This document shows, one piece after another, positions 34,994 to 48,443 of a DNA stretch of 64,000 nt. Both the position numbers and the translations under genes were made by a program. Source of the DNA: Tetradesmus obliquus (Eukaryota; Chlorophyta; Chlorophyceae; Sphaeropleales; Scenedesmaceae); NCBI GenBank assembly GCA_030272155.1, contig CP126200.1:3534001-3598000 (forward strand), written 5' to 3'. The stretch's first letter is position 1, and each line of letters starts with the position of its first letter. The notes under the pieces are model-generated. The model was not told the origin of the DNA and ran no database searches. It saw only the letters and a list, made by a program, of their open reading frames with translations.

Positions 34994-37900
34994 TGCCCGT
35001 GCGTGTCCAGAAGAATGTGGCTAGCGCAGCAAAGCCAACATCTATTGCAGACAGGTGATGGGTTTATTGTTAAGGGACAGGGTTGGGCTTGCCCACATGT
35101 CTTCAACGGAACAGCTGCTGATCAAGTGTCAAGTGGGCTGCACAGTGCTGTGAAAAGTTGCTGCTAGCCTGATCTCTACGGTCAAACTGGCGAGCTACAC
35201 ATGTTAACAACTATGCATATGAGTGAGCATGTCATTGGCGACAAAGGAAAGCAACGGTCAGAAAGTAAGGAACGGTGTTACATTCCTGGACAGACACCCT
35301 GCTAGAACCCTAAATAGCAGTTCACACAAGCGCAGCAGCCCCCACAGCAGGTCCCTACAGAATGAAGTGAACAGTACACAGCAAGCAGTGTTCTCATTCC
35401 AACGTTTGGCAGCCAGCACCAGCATCGCTATCTAGCAGAGCGCCAGTGTGCTGTCACAAGCATACATTGGATTAGCCTGGCAGTACGACAACACCAACAG
35501 AGAGCAGCCGCCGGCCGCACCACAATAAATGCGCGTGCAAATGCTTTCATGAGTTCAATAGGACCAAGCCCAAAGCTGGGATGTGCAGCAGTCTCATCAA
35601 GCTGCACACCCATCATGCTCATGTACCCACACAACTGCCAGTGCTGCCGTACGATAGAACAAGATGCATCCATCATGCACCCCAGCATACTGTGATACGC
35701 CTGCATCGCCAACACACCAGCAGGTGCAATGGCTGAGGGCATCTGTGCCCTGCCCTGCACTGCAAATGCACAATGCCACACAGGTATTGTCACAGCATGT
35801 TGTAACGTAACACACATGCCTAGCAGCTGCCTGGTGCTCCATCCACACCTGTATTGCACTCTGCAGTCCCTGGGGCAAGCGTCTGATTCAATCCCTTGAT
35901 CCAGCTTCGTGTACCACACACATGTTTGGCACGCGCCAGGCCTAAAACCCTCCGGACATGGCTCCTGAACCCTGCCGCGTTGTTTGCCATCCAATGCAGC
36001 CATGAGAGGCTGGCCCAGCAGTGTTTGCAGTGCACAAGCAACCATGCATTTGACGTGCGTTGTGCACAGTAAGCACAGCACACGAGCCATACACGTGCTA
36101 CCATAGTCACCACCTCCTAGCATGCACCGACTATGCTCATCACCTGCTCGCACCATGCCCAACAGCCATACGCTTGCAGCTGCAACCACACACGTAGCTG
36201 TGCACAGCTTGACTCACAACACCAGTGCATGTGCTACCTCCTGACAGCAGTTCTCACAGCAGTGGAGCCAGCAGAGTTGCAACAACTAAGCGCGGTACAC
36301 CATACAGGTGACAACGCAGGAGTAGTAATGAGTGCATGGTGCTCACAAAAAGGCTGTCAACGCACGGTGAACACGCCTGCAGTGGCGCCGACGTAGTATG
36401 CCACACAGCCACACCACCACAAAGTAACTGCCCTCCTGGACGCTGGTTTCTGGCATGTTGAAATGATGGAAAGACGGCTGGTGGAGGCTCAAACGAGGAG
36501 AGGAGAAGGTCTGCAAACAAACCAAGTGCCGCAACACTTGCACGCATGGCATGGCATGATGCGCCACAGGAGCGCAGCGCAGCGGCACCGTGACATGTGA
36601 AAGATGGGCCGGGGAGATGGGTACAGCCCGCATGACCATCTACTAGTAGTACTAGCACAGCTCAATACCATGTGCACAGGCAGCATAGCTACAGATGATG
36701 CTATCGGTGTGGTGTATGTGCATGCCAGCCAGCCACAAGAACAGAGGTTGTATCACCTCTGCAACTCGCCAAAACACACAGTACACCAGCCAAAGTAGTA
36801 CTAGCGTCGTCTGCCACGGCTGCTGCAACAACCCAGCAACAGTTTCTTTCTTTCCTCTACAGCAGCTTCCAACCTGCAGGCTGCAATACCACCCATCCGA
36901 ACTCAACAACTGCCTGTGTGCCTGTGTGTGCGCTGTATCTACACAAGCTGCGCACACAGCGTGTTGGCAAAGAGCGCACCCAGCGACACGAGACGTACTG
37001 CGTATGGACTGCATGGTTGCCTGTTGCCATGCAAAGAGAAGGATGCAGGCTGACAGCAACAGCTGCCATCCGCAGCCCACCAAGCACCCACCTGCCGCGC
37101 AAAGCACAGGCAACTCTATCCCACAATAGCGGCGCAGGACGGCGCGCACCGCAATCCGCGCCGACAACAGCAGACAGAAGGCACGTGTCCTGTAGGTCTG
37201 TCTAAGGAGGCTGGCAGAGAACAGCAGCACAGGTGGCCTCCGGCGGTTGCAATGAAGTACGGTGCAGTCCCGGTTTTGCAGGCGGCCCACCAGTGCAACA
37301 CCAAGCCAGAACGCGCCTGAGCATGGGCAATACAGTGTAGTAGTAGTGCTAGGTTTGGTGGAATGCATGCAACCAGCTGCGCTAGCATGCAAGGGCGTGG
37401 CATGACATGGACAGCTCGTGCATTGACGGCCAAAGCAAAACCAAACGGCAAAGCCACTCAAAAGGCTTGCATGCTACACAACCGCTCTCTGTGTGGTGTC
37501 AAAAAAGGCTCAAGCTAGACTCAAGTAGCGCTGCCTGGTGCATGCCGCCTTGAAAGGCGGAGTGCCGGAAACAACAAAGCAGCAATGTGCGGAGCCAAGG
37601 GCGCATAACAAGGCCAGGACTGCACAAGCATAGCCTCTGCTTAGCAGCAGCCTCTTCACCAGGTGACTCATACTCCAAGAGTGCGCGGCGCAACAGCAGG
37701 CTAGCATGCATGAAGGCAGTAGCCTGCTGCTGCTGCTGCTGCTGCTGCTGCCCAGTCAGCACTGCACTGATACCAAAATCAAGCGATAGCCCCGTGCTGC
37801 TGCTGCTGCAGCCCAGTCGATTAGTATGCAGTTTGCACGCATGCAACACACAGCGGCACTGAACAAGGGATCATCATCAAGCAAGCTATGCTTCAGGAAG

Positions 37901-40079
37901 TTGCCAGCCTTCCTGCAAGCGCCGCCTTTGATTCGCACAGCCACGTTGCATAGCAGCAGCATGGTCCAAGGTATCCCAGCCTCCAATGCAGCCGACACAC
38001 AGCAGGTGTCAAGCAGCCGACACATATCAGGTCAGGCAACTAGCATTTAGTCAGGCAAGCTCGCAAGCACTCCAGGTACCCTTGAGCTTGAAGTGATGCC
38101 ATGCAATGCATGCACACCGTGGGAAGGAGCCTCAGGCAGGCAGGCAGCGCAGCCCAAAGTTGCATATCCACATAGTATGCATCGCAAACCAGAGATGTCA
38201 TTGCACCACGCTGCTCTTGAAACTCGCAGCGCAAGGCGCTGCTGCCCTGATGCAGAGCGGCAGCAAACTGCTGGCACTTCAGCCAGCATCAAAGGGTGTT
38301 TGATGCATGCCGCGGCGGCTTTGGAAAGCCAATGTGCGGCATTGCAGATGATGGTACCCTCGCATAGCAATGCAGAAGCACTGCCGGCCGGCCTTGCTCA
38401 ACATTGAACCACCTCAGCAGTCTACCTGAATTAAGCAACCGCTTTGGCAGTCGCAATGAACCGCCCCACCATTCAGACTGGATGTGCCTAGGGAAGTCTT
38501 GCCGCCGGTCCCGTGCCAAAGCCTTGCCTGCCAGCCAGCCAAGGAGCTGCTGGCATAATCCAAGCCAAAGATTACGCACCATCTGCCGTGTCATCTCATC
38601 GGGCAGAACTCATATTATGACAGCAGACTCATGCTCAGCTGCGCCTGGCGCAACAGCAGCATGCATGGCTTCCACCTCCTCACGCCAGCCAGCCAGCCGC
38701 CAGCCAAGCAAAGCAAGCAAGCAAGCAAGCAAGGGAAGCAGAAACAGTGATTGCCAAATGCATGGACGCAAGAAAGTGCTGATGCCATACACCTGCCACA
38801 TCGCAGCAAGTGCGTGTATGTGTGTGTGCAAGCGCGCTCTATGCACACACATGACACACACAGCTGCAACAGAGGGGTGCAGCTGTGCCTTGCCATGCTT
38901 GCTGCGCCCCACCTTCTTCACTCAAATTACCTAGCCTCTGCCAAGTTTGCAGCTGCAGACGACGCAGCTGCACCGTATGCAGCAGCACTCACGAAAGGGT
39001 GAATGCACAGAGGATGCAAACAGATTGCAGCAGTCACGCAAGCACAACAGGAGCCAGCCAACACAGGAGGCTGGCTTGAGGCAGCACCTGAACAGCTGAG
39101 GCTGCTGCGCTTCGATGCAAGCACGTAGTACATGCGGCAGGGCGCCAGAGCTTCAGCATCAACAAGTGCTGTTGTCTGACATCATCAGTTGGCGCTGCCG
39201 AGCCTTCTCTGTGACCATGCACAGCCAACACAGCCACACTGTCGCAAACATGCAGCGCAAGCCTGCAATGCACATGTTGTGCAGGTTGCAGCAGACAGCC
39301 AGATGAGGTGTCATCGTGCAATCTGCCGAAGATTTAGCAGCATCGGACAGTCTTGCAAGTTTTGGGTGCTGTCAGACACTGTGGAGGTACATGGTTTCAA
39401 CCGACCAGCAAAGCCAGAACAAGCGCACCCACTGACCGAACACACCGGGCCATACCCCTCATACTACAAACATACATTTCATGCAGTGGATGCAACGTCA
39501 CACCCACAACACAGCCACGCACTGCTGGTGAGCAAAAGCCAAAGGGAGCACTGCAGGACACAGCAGCACACGCGTCAAAAGGACGGACAAGCAGCAGGTT
39601 TGCACAACGAGCGCAAGGACATGCGCTCTGGCACTCAACACACAATGCCAAAACACACACACACAGGAGTTCAAACCGCACAAAACTGCCCATCCACTGC
39701 GGTCAGAAGCCGCACTCAACAGCAGAGCTGTATCATCAATCACTCGCCCATCACTGCCCCAAAGCGTGCAAGCCGAACCCACAACGAGCCTACCACACCC
39801 GCACATATACACGCAGCGCCTGAAGGCGCGTGGCAGCAGACAGCACACAACACACACGGCCACAGCCATAGCACCAGCATTAGCCTGCTGCTTGTGCAGG
39901 CAAAGTGCAGCAGAACACCAACATGCAAATCAGAACTGTTGCAGAGCGGAGGCTGTAAGCAAGGAGCAAGCGCTGCCTGCAAAGCCCCGCAGTACAGTAC
40001 ATATGCACCCGCACAACTCAACTACTCAGACTCTCCTTCCCACAACCGTGAACGCCATAACAGCCCTAATACCGGACGA

Positions 40080-40084
40080 TTACA
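40080..40084 (-). terminator. Candidate TGTAA poly(A) signal for the bHLH gene
   Basis: TTACA on the plus strand, about 1.2 kb beyond the bHLH stop. It would imply a long 3' UTR, so this is weak. Confidence 0.25.
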
Positions 40085-40876
40085 GGTCCTGCAACGTCCC
40101 ACGCCTCTTGCCAAGTGAGTGCAAGCCCAAAAAGCAACTCGAAGGACACACACTGGGTACACTCACATGCTCGCACGCACACCGCAAGGTTTGAACCGCC
40201 GACCTCATCTGACATGTGTTATTCTCCGTTTGAATTGAGACAGCTGGGCGATACGTAACGCAGCACAACAGCAGCAGCAGGTACGTCTGATTTGGTTTGT
40301 ACCTCGCATGCAGTGGATGCCAAGTAGTAACAAGGGCTGCGGTGCTGCTGCAGCCCGATTGGCAACACCATCAACCTGCCTCAAAGCAGGCTGCAGTCCA
40401 CTGCAGGAACACTCACACAGCACGGCCTTCAAAACTGCACACCACTGCTGAAGTGCCAGGCTTGCTGCATGGTAACTTCCCAAACAACGCAGCCGTACAA
40501 GAATAGCATGCTCTGGCAGCTTCTGCAGCAGTTGCTGCTGCCGTGGCCCACATAATACATGCCTGTGCTGCACATCCGAACAGGGGTGCGTGCCGCAACA
40601 CCGCGTGCAGAACAACACGGAATCGCAGTAAGAAGACAGCACAGCACCCTGGTAATCCCGCACCGCACTCAGCCGCCAACCCCACACCAATCTGCAGGCC
40701 CAAACCGCCAACAGGAACCCAGGCAGGCAGACTGCTGGCCCGCACTGCCAGGTGTTTGTTTGTGGACCAAAACTGCATGCGTCTAATTAGGACCCCATGC
40801 AGCAACAGTCTGCTGCAGCAGAGCTGTCACAGCTTCCATCAACTGCAGCACTAATGCATGCATGCATACATGCCCT

Positions 40877-40910
40877 GCATGTGATCAGATGATGTCACCT
40901 GATCACATGC
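40877..40910. repeat. 12-bp inverted repeat with 10-base loop
   Basis: GCATGTGATCAG and its exact reverse complement CTGATCACATGC flank a 10-base loop. Located about 400 bp downstream of the bHLH stop, possibly in its 3' UTR. Confidence 0.7.
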
Positions 40911-41293
40911 TGCTGCAGCCGCTGCTTGCAGGAAAGCCCTGCCCAGTTCAAAAGGTGGCACGCGTGCACACCACAGCATGCCGCCGCGCTTATCAACAGC
41001 CACCTGACAAAGCAACAAAGCCAGGCATAAGTAGCCACAGCCGTATCAGAACCCGCAACTGCAGCAGACCGAGATGCTGCAGGCCCTTCCCAGCTCCCTT
41101 CCAGCCTTGCTGTTTTCCACCCTTGATGCAGCAAGAGCTGCATACTGAGCCCTGAAGCAGACAAGTGCTGCATCCCAACTGGACTGACAGCTGGTGGTAA
41201 GGCTACAGCCACCGATGGTACAGATGGCTACAGCCGCACTCCACTGCAGAGCAGCACTCACACTTCACACTGCAAACCTTGAGGCAAGCGTGC

Positions 41294-42755
41294 TCAGTGG
41301 CCCGACTGGCTGAGCTGCGCTGCTAGCTGCTGTGCCTGCTGCTGCAGAGCATTTAGCAGCGCCTTCTCCAGCACACTCTGCAGCTCTGCCGGCTGCAGCT
41401 GCACCTGCACACCACCAGCACCTGCTGCTGCAGCTGCTGCCGCTGCTGTTGGCGGAGCAGATGCCGGCCTGAGCAATGCAGCAGCGTGCACAGGCACTAC
41501 AGCCGACTCTGCTGCTGCGGCTCCTAAGCCGACTGCCGCGCTCGCTGCTGCTGCCGCTGCTGGTGGTGGCGACGTGCCGAACAGCTGGCCATTTGCGTAA
41601 GCTGCGGGGCCTGATAGGGCTGGATGCGGCTGCTGCTCTGGTGTTGGGCTGTGCTGGCTGCTGCCAGTGGGCCCTGCATGCATGCGGGCGCCTGTGCTGA
41701 AGGAGGAAGCTGCTGCAGCGGCTGCAGCAGCAGCAGCAGCACTAGCCAGAGGCTGGGAAGCCTCAGAAGCTGCTGCTCGTGGTGAAGCAGACAGCGGCGT
41801 GTTGGTACCGCCTACAAAGCCAGCTGCTGCCGCTGCCGCAGCTCCTGCACCCACTCCAGATGCGCAAGGCTGTGCTGCTTGCGCTGCTGCTGCCACTGCT
41901 GCCAGGCCTGCAGCGTATTCTGCTGCTTGCTGCTGCTGCTGCTGCTGGCGGCTCATGGCAGCCAAGGCAGCTACAGCTGCTGTGCTGGTGTTGGCCAGCT
42001 GGTGCTGCTGCTGCTTGCTGCACCGTAGGGCTGACAGCTGGGACTCCAGCACAACGTTGTTCTGCTGCAGCGACTGGATGTAGCCAATTACGCCCTCGAG
42101 AAACGTCGCTGTGTTGCTTCGCTGATCGTGGGGAACCAGCTCTCGCAGCTGTGCGAGCCTGCATGCAAAGGCGGGGGTGTGCAGCAGCAGCACGCCCACG
42201 TCAGCAACAGGTCCAGACCACACAATGGCGGCAAACCACACCTGCAAGAAGTCTGTAAGTACTACACGAGGGACCATGTGAGGCGTACTGCTCGTCACGT
42301 GCGTGATTGGGGAGAACGGTTGAGCTTCACGAAGCTGTGCGCATTACGTGAATAGCTGCCCCGGAAGCCATCAGCTGCACGAAAGCTCACTTCTCGTTGA
42401 TTCTCTCTCTTCGACGCTGCTCAGCGGCCCTGTGTTTGTTCTGCTTGTTGGGGCCGAAGTCACTGGACCGGGTTGTTGTGGGCAGCCTGAATCCCACATC
42501 GCCCGTGTTACAGCCTGAAAGCCCAGCTAGATCCGATGTAACGCCTGGGCCATGGCTTGTGGCGCCCGAAAGTGAGGGCTGCTGCTGGCGCCCTGCAAAT
42601 GGCCCCTTGGCAGATGTGGCAGCAGGGGCATCTCCCTCCATGGCATGGGCTGTTTGTGCCAACAAGTGCAGATCCATAGAGCTCTCAATTCGTGGCCGCT
42701 TGTACAATGGACTCAAACTCAGGCTAGTGGCATCTTGAGCCCTCACGAGTCTCAT
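41294..42755 (-). CDS. bHLH transcription factor, BIM-like, 2 exons
   Basis: Exons 42755-42391 and 42158-41294, 409 aa. The intron splits a Lys codon (AA/G) inside the bHLH, and the splice restores a helix 1 of normal length: INEKLAQLRELVP. The basic region HRAAEQRRRER carries the E-box/G-box-contacting triad His108, Glu112, Arg116. Helix 2 is TATFLEGVIGYIQSLQ. The spacing and DQRSNTATFLEGVI resemble plant BIM (BES1-interacting Myc-like) factors more than other bHLH groups; this subfamily call is inference. The N-terminal ~95 residues are Ser/Thr/Gly-rich, with KRPRIE as a possible NLS. The C-terminal ~250 residues are Ala- and Gln-rich, like an activation or low-complexity region. Confidence 0.9.
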
Positions 42756-43956
42756 CACGTTTTCATGTTTTGTGTCTCTTTCGATGCAAAGTCACACCAA
42801 TCCAGGAGCACGTGGGAGCCCTGCTGAATTGTTGACGCACGAATCGATGTGTCAAACACGTGCACCCTCGTTGTGTTATGCCGTAACACCTCAAGAGCTC
42901 AAGAAGGCACGCCCTCTACCACGTATGATGCGACGTCCCCGCAAGCAGGTTGAAGAATCCTAGGCAGTCTGCGTCATTGACGGAATCTATGCACGAGCCG
43001 CGGCGCTAAACGTTGGTGCGTGAAGGTCAGCGCTGGGCTCACGATTACCACACTCGATTCTCGCTTAATCATGAGATCGAAGATGCCTGTGAAGTACCGT
43101 GATAACCTTGAAAGCATTTACGATGTTTTGGGGCAACCGCTTGATGCACGTTCCCCACATGTACATGACAAGGGTGCCTGCAGACACACTGAACTCTACA
43201 GCCACCTGTTTGAGCCTGCACAAGCATAAGTGCACGCAGATCCCCAAACATTTGGGGAAATGAGCAAGTATGATTGTCGTACGAGCTGCAGACCAGGCAG
43301 CCAATGTGCACTGTCCAATGAGCCAAGACTCCCTGCTGTACACTGCCCAACGATGCCCGTTTGTTGCTACATGCGCCGTGTCAGGTCACACGCAGATTAA
43401 TCAAAAGCACAGCGTGTGGCGTGCAAAGAAGCATCTGCAAACACAGAACCAAACAAAAAATTAAGCCACACTGAAGGACACAGAAAGTGGCCCTGACAAC
43501 AACTGTGCTGCCACTGGCAGTCAACAGGCAGTGGCGATGAACAGCTACCTGTCTTGACGTGAGACAGGCCATATGACCAAAGCAGCACCAACAGCAGCAG
43601 CTGCTAGCTTACTTGGCCACGCCTGGCTGCTGCCAAAAAAACACAGCATAAAAACATACAGTGCGTGCGTGATGTCTCGCCAGTGCGACATCCAACACGT
43701 TTTTGATGTCGTGATACCAATATAAGCCCTGGCAAGGTGCAAGCACACCAGAACAGCACTTGTCAACAGGTGCTGCGTTTGCCCTCCCTGCATAACCAGC
43801 TCAGCTGATAGGATGCATCACAACTGGCGTACACTGCAAGCCTTCTGGCTGTGCAGCTAGTGTACAACTATGCCATGTACAAGGTTGCTCAGCTGCAGCC
43901 AAGCATGCAAAGCACGAGCAACCATGCTCGCGCATCCCCTCACGACTCACGCCCGA
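42756..43956. other. Intergenic: BPI/LBP-like 3' region and bHLH promoter
   Basis: No gene recognised. Several short ORFs on each strand lack motifs. Confidence 0.5.
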
Positions 43957-46900
43957 TCAAAACAGTGGCGGCAGTTGCGTCACCTTCACGTCACTGGACA
44001 CTACAAACCACTGGTCCACTGCACGTGTAACAACTTTGTCCAAGCCTATGTATGGCGTTGCCGGCGTCTTCACATATGTGTCCCAAAGCTGACCTAATGA
44101 CTGCCGCGGGCCCGCCTGCTTCACCACCCAATCAATGATCTGGTTCCAACCCTTCACATTCACTGGGAACATCTCATACTTCACAGCATAGTTCACAGCC
44201 GTGCTGTGAATAACCGTGGCATCCCACCCAAAATCCGCGGCAATGCTCACATTTGCAGCCAGCTGCGCAACCAGCAGCGTAGCCCCGTCCCCTGTCGCAT
44301 TCAGCACGCTGACATTCGTGTCGTACTGCGCAGCAATCACAACGCCGCCCTCCGCGCCAGCGTTGAAACTGACAACGGGCGGTGTTGTCATCACGATGTT
44401 CATCAGCATGCCGCGCTTGGAGTAGTGCTTTGGCAACTCCGGGATCAGCCCACCAAACAAATCGGTGATCAGCCGCAGCTGCGGGATGTTCCCATCCTGC
44501 ACGGTCTGATGCAGCGCACCAGCATTGAACAGCCCCCAAAAGATGCAGTTGGGAATGGCCTCATGCAGGTACAAGCTGAACATTGAACTGTCCCCGCCAA
44601 TGTCAGCGGGTGTCAGCGGCAGCGGCGAAGCCGGGAAGGGGCACGCGCCGTCCAGCAGGTTCGGCCGCAACAGCTGCTGCTGCTGCTGCATGGTGAGGTG
44701 CCGCGCTGCTGCCTGGCCAGCTGAAGCGTCCTCCTGCTGTTGCTGCTGCTGCTGTGGTGCTGCTGGCGAGCTGGCTTGGAGGCTGGGTGGCACGGGGTCA
44801 ATCACAACCTCACCATACCCCTGCAGACATCAAATGCAGACAGGCCCATGGCAGCACACCCTTGAGATGGAGGTTGGGAGCTGTTGAACCATTGATAATG
44901 AAGCTGAGCGCAGACAACCGCAGCGCACCCTGTGCAACAAGCACATGCAAGCGTAGCAGACACATGCTGCTGCTGTTGCTGAATCTGCTGCTGCTTCTGC
45001 TGCGAGACGGCAGCCAATGCAACTAGACAGCAGCGTTGGTGCCCGCTGTGGTCCTTGGCTCTGTGCTTCTGTATCAGCATACACGTATGTCCAACGCAAA
45101 CAGCAGCCGCGCAGGGCGTGCACACCTTGACGATAACGTAGTTGAGCGTGTACACTGCGTAGGTGAACACAGCATCAAATGGCAGCCCCTGCACAGACAC
45201 CTTGGCTGGCAGGCTGTCCAGCAAGCCGTTGATCGCCCCCGGCACGTCCTGCATTGCACACCAACCAGCACACACACAGCAGCAGGTCAAGCAGCTGCAA
45301 TGGCAAGAGACATCGTGCGGCAAGGCGCCATGCCGGCGCAGGTGCCAAGGCAAACCAGCAACAGTCGACGACGGCTGAACAGGTGCCGCTGAACCACAAA
45401 GAGTACCACTGCTGCCAGAATGCTGCTGACGCGTCGCACCCCACCGCGCAAATGACATCACACAGCAGCTCTGACTGTGCCTGCTGCTGCTGCTGCTGCC
45501 CCATGCCGCCGCCCTTGCCGCCGCTGCTGCTGCTGCAGCCCAACTACACACGCCCGACAGCAGGGGCAGCAGCGGGGGCAAGCACCACCCCACAGCACAA
45601 CGCGCTGCCGCTCTCACCGTGTGCATGGCGCCGTCCAGCTCACACTGCTAGCCCCGGCTGTTCCCGCTGCTGCTGCTGCTCATGTACATGGCCCCGCTGT
45701 TCCTGGCGCAGCAGCAGGTGCAAGGATAATGCTGCACCATAACACTGTCCGCAACTCTCACCGTGTGCATGGCGCCGTCCAGCGCCTCCTCCACCTGGCG
45801 CTTGATGGTGCCGCTGAAGATGTACAGCAGGCCCTGGTACAGCCAGTCCGCGCTGTAGCTGTGGATGGTCAGCCGCAGCGACTCAAAGCTGACAGCAGAG
45901 CTCACCGCCACCAGCTGCGGCACGCCAGACTCCTGGTTGCGCACCTGCAGATGATGTGTAAAGATGCGATGCATGAAGCAGGCGGCAGAGCACAAAGCAT
46001 GCGTCAGAACCAGCCTGCAGCCAACAGCCTCCATCACAAAATTCACTTTTTTGACGTGAGGTGTTGCAAGCATAGCTGCATGCTGTGTACGCAACTGCGC
46101 CGGCGTTTCGCGCAAAAGCGCTGCCATGGAACCATGGCAACCATGGCAACCTGTAGCTCGCTGGTGCAGTGCACACGGCTGGTGCTGTGCGACAACATTT
46201 CAAACATGTAACAGGTCATGTAGAGCCAGGTTCTTGCTGTGTGTTTCCAAGGCGCTTGCACCTGCTGCTGCTGCTGCTGCTGGACGGGCTCTCACCAGGA
46301 AGATTTCGTCCAGCGCTCCGCCCTGCAGCGAAAGCTCGCCATAGCCGCTGCCTGACAAGGGGCCCTTTGACCAGCCCCAGTCAAACGTGATCTGCACGTC
46401 AACGCAGCACACACACCCGAGTTCTGTTAAGGCAGGCATATCGAAAGTGCTCGCTCAACGTGACTAGGCATTGCACTCTTGTCTGCAACTGTGCATGGAG
46501 GGTCCATGTTGTACGTGCCTAGTATGCCAGCAGTGAGGCAGGGGCGCCTCGCGTGCCCCCTCCCCCGGGAGGGGGACCAAGCACGGGTAAGCAACTACTG
46601 CAACAGCAAACCTGTACCATGCTGCGCTGCAGCACTTATGCCATATTGAGCCCTGCTAGCACTGCTAGCTGTATAGCTGCATAGCATCAATTGTGTCTTC
46701 CTGCAGTTGACGTGCATCTCACCTCCGCTGTAAGGTTGGCAGCCTTCAGGTGGTAGTACCCGCTCTCAATGGCTACCTTTGCCAGCTCACGAGGCACCTG
46801 CAGGTTTGTGATGTTGACGTTGCTGACAGACACATCGATACCGCCAATCACCGGGATCTCCAGCGTCGTCTTGTACTCTGGGATCTTTATCTTCTTTGCT

Positions 46901-47175
46901 GCCACATCCAGCAGGTCCAGCGCCTCTGTTACTGCGTAGTCAAACAGCCGCTGCCTAGCTGCTATCTGAAGGGACGCCTCGCTGTTGAACGGCGTGTGGA
47001 TGATGCTACGGCTCTTGTGCGGTGGCGCGCCGCTGAGTGTTTCCTGCAAGCCTGCTGCTGGTGTAGGGTGCCTGCGCCTGGAGGCAAGAACAGGCGCTGT
47101 GCTGCACTCCAAGAGCAGCAGTACAGCCAGCAGCAGGCCATGCACGCGTTCCGAACGCCTGCTGCTGGCGCCCAT
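43957..47175 (-). CDS. BPI/LBP/CETP-family lipid-binding protein, secreted, 6 exons
   Basis: Exons, 5' to 3': 47175-46723, 46391-46296, 45944-45762, 45248-45126, 44929-44858, 44820-43957; 596 aa. The N-terminus has basic residues then LLLAVLLLLE, a clear signal peptide. The first barrel has IPVIGGIDVSVSNVNITN, ITFDWGWSKG, LDSLPAKVSVQGLPFDAV and TYAVYTLNYVIV. A Gln-rich linker then leads to the second barrel with FSLYLHEAIPNCIFWGLFNAG and GMLMNIVMTTPPVVSF. Members bind lipopolysaccharide or other lipids; plant homologues act in LPS sensing. The ligand here is unknown. The exon 5/6 junction works in frame only with a 37-nt intron (GTGCTG...GCAG); the more obvious GTGTGC donor two bases earlier shifts the frame, so an indel is the alternative. 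Confidence 0.87.
45612..45775 (-). repeat. Duplicated exon 3 donor edge of the BPI/LBP-like gene
   Basis: CTCTCACCGTGTGCATGGCG (minus: exon end GCCATGCACACG plus GTGAGAG) occurs at the true donor (45761) and again about 144 bp into the intron (about 45617). Both are followed by CCGTCCAGC. Confidence 0.85.
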
Positions 47176-48326
47176 GGTCTCTGTTTAGGACGTTAACTAG
47201 CAGCTGCTGCCTAGCTGGTCGTGGTTGTGGTGCTGTGCTGCTGCTTGCTGACACGGCGTCAGCCCTGCGTTGAAGTATGAGCGAGCACGTGCAACGTAGC
47301 GATCAGTGCTCTAAAAGTGAACGTTGGATGGTAGTTTGCGGCCACAGGCATATCTATCTCTCCAACCAAGCTCGGTCGAGAGGGGCCAGCAAAGCACGCA
47401 CCCTTGAGCACCAGCCAGGCCCTGCTATGTTTTGAATTGGTAACCTTCAGCCAACAAACGACTACAGGTACTGCTGCTACGCTTCAGCCACGAATGAGGT
47501 GTGTCAAAAATGGGTGTGTTCGTGTGGGGAGGGGTGCTCTGTGCTCGGTAGGGAGAATCACTGATCGTTCGTGCAATTGAAGCTTTCCTGAATGCGCCCC
47601 AACTGCATGCATAGCAACAAAGAGTGCAGGTTGTTCAGCATGGTCTTTGCACCTCTGCTCCTAACCCTAGCTGCTCAACTGCCACTTGGGGTTTTGAGCC
47701 AAGCATGTGGTGTCGTGCGCAGCAGGGAGTTGACCAGCTTGCGGATAGAAGGCCCCTCGCATCTTTTACATCTGCTTGCTGACTTTTCAAGGCCACTGTC
47801 TCGGCATCAACTGGATCCTTGCAGAGATGCAAACCAGCTCAGCTGCAAGCTGCTGGAGCCGTATCTCACAAATTAGGGAGTCTCGACTCCGTATCCCGGA
47901 CGATCGTTTCTTTGCTTGTGTGCGAGGCACGCGCCATTTCGCGTGCACGCATGGGTGCAAGTACTTGCTGAGCTACTGTCACAGTTGTTGCCTGGTATGA
48001 AGCCATCCGGCCACCCACCCACCCCTCCCAGCCCCTACGAGGCACTTCATCACCTTTGATTACATTGGGAAGTATCTTTTCGTGACGTGCTATGGGCAAA
48101 CACCTGCCTGCAAAGTCTGGCAAAGTCAAAACCCACAACCCAAAACACCAGAAGCCATTGACCCTGGCGAAGAGGCAGAACTGGACGTCTTAATTTGCAC
48201 GTTTGCTGAAGCACATTACTGAATAGATTACGAGGCAGCATGTTTGGCCTGATTTGACGTATACATAGACTGTTACTGCTCCACGACGCTCTCCAATGCC
48301 TGCGCCTCGCGCGCTCAAACTTCAGC

Positions 48327-48333
48327 TATAAAG
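48327..48333 (+). promoter_or_regulatory. TATA-like box TATAAAG
   Basis: TATAAAG in a G/C-rich context about 110 bp before the 44-bp shared element. I cannot tie it to a recognised gene. Confidence 0.25.
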
Positions 48334-48443
48334 GGGGACCACAACTCACATTGCAATGAACCCTTGCTTGCCGTCACAGCTTCATTGACTTCAGAGCAGT
48401 TCGAGTCGGAAAAGCCGGTGTAACACGAAAAATAACGCTGGCC

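Larger units (their letters stand above)
34994..41293. other. 6.3 kb with no recognisable gene
   Basis: This holds the PCIF1-like promoter (right of 34993) and the bHLH 3' region (left of 41294). Open frames exist on both strands: minus 36189-35428 and 37461-36652, plus 39189-40118. None shows a family motif or exon-like splice logic. The plus strand is CA-rich, the same bias seen over introns and UTRs of minus-strand genes here, so part may be minus-strand transcript (long UTR, lncRNA or a fast-evolving gene). Small repeats: (AAGC)n near 38706-38732 and a CTG run at 37721-37751. Confidence 0.5.

Noticed and set aside
35428-36189. 253-aa minus-strand ORF, and a similar one at 36652-37461
   Set aside because: No recognisable domain or family motif. 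Kept only as part of the unassigned 6.3-kb region.
39189-40118. 309-aa plus-strand ORF
   Set aside because: CA-rich composition gives His/Thr/Gln-rich open frames. No motif, no splice logic, and it opposes the local transcription bias.
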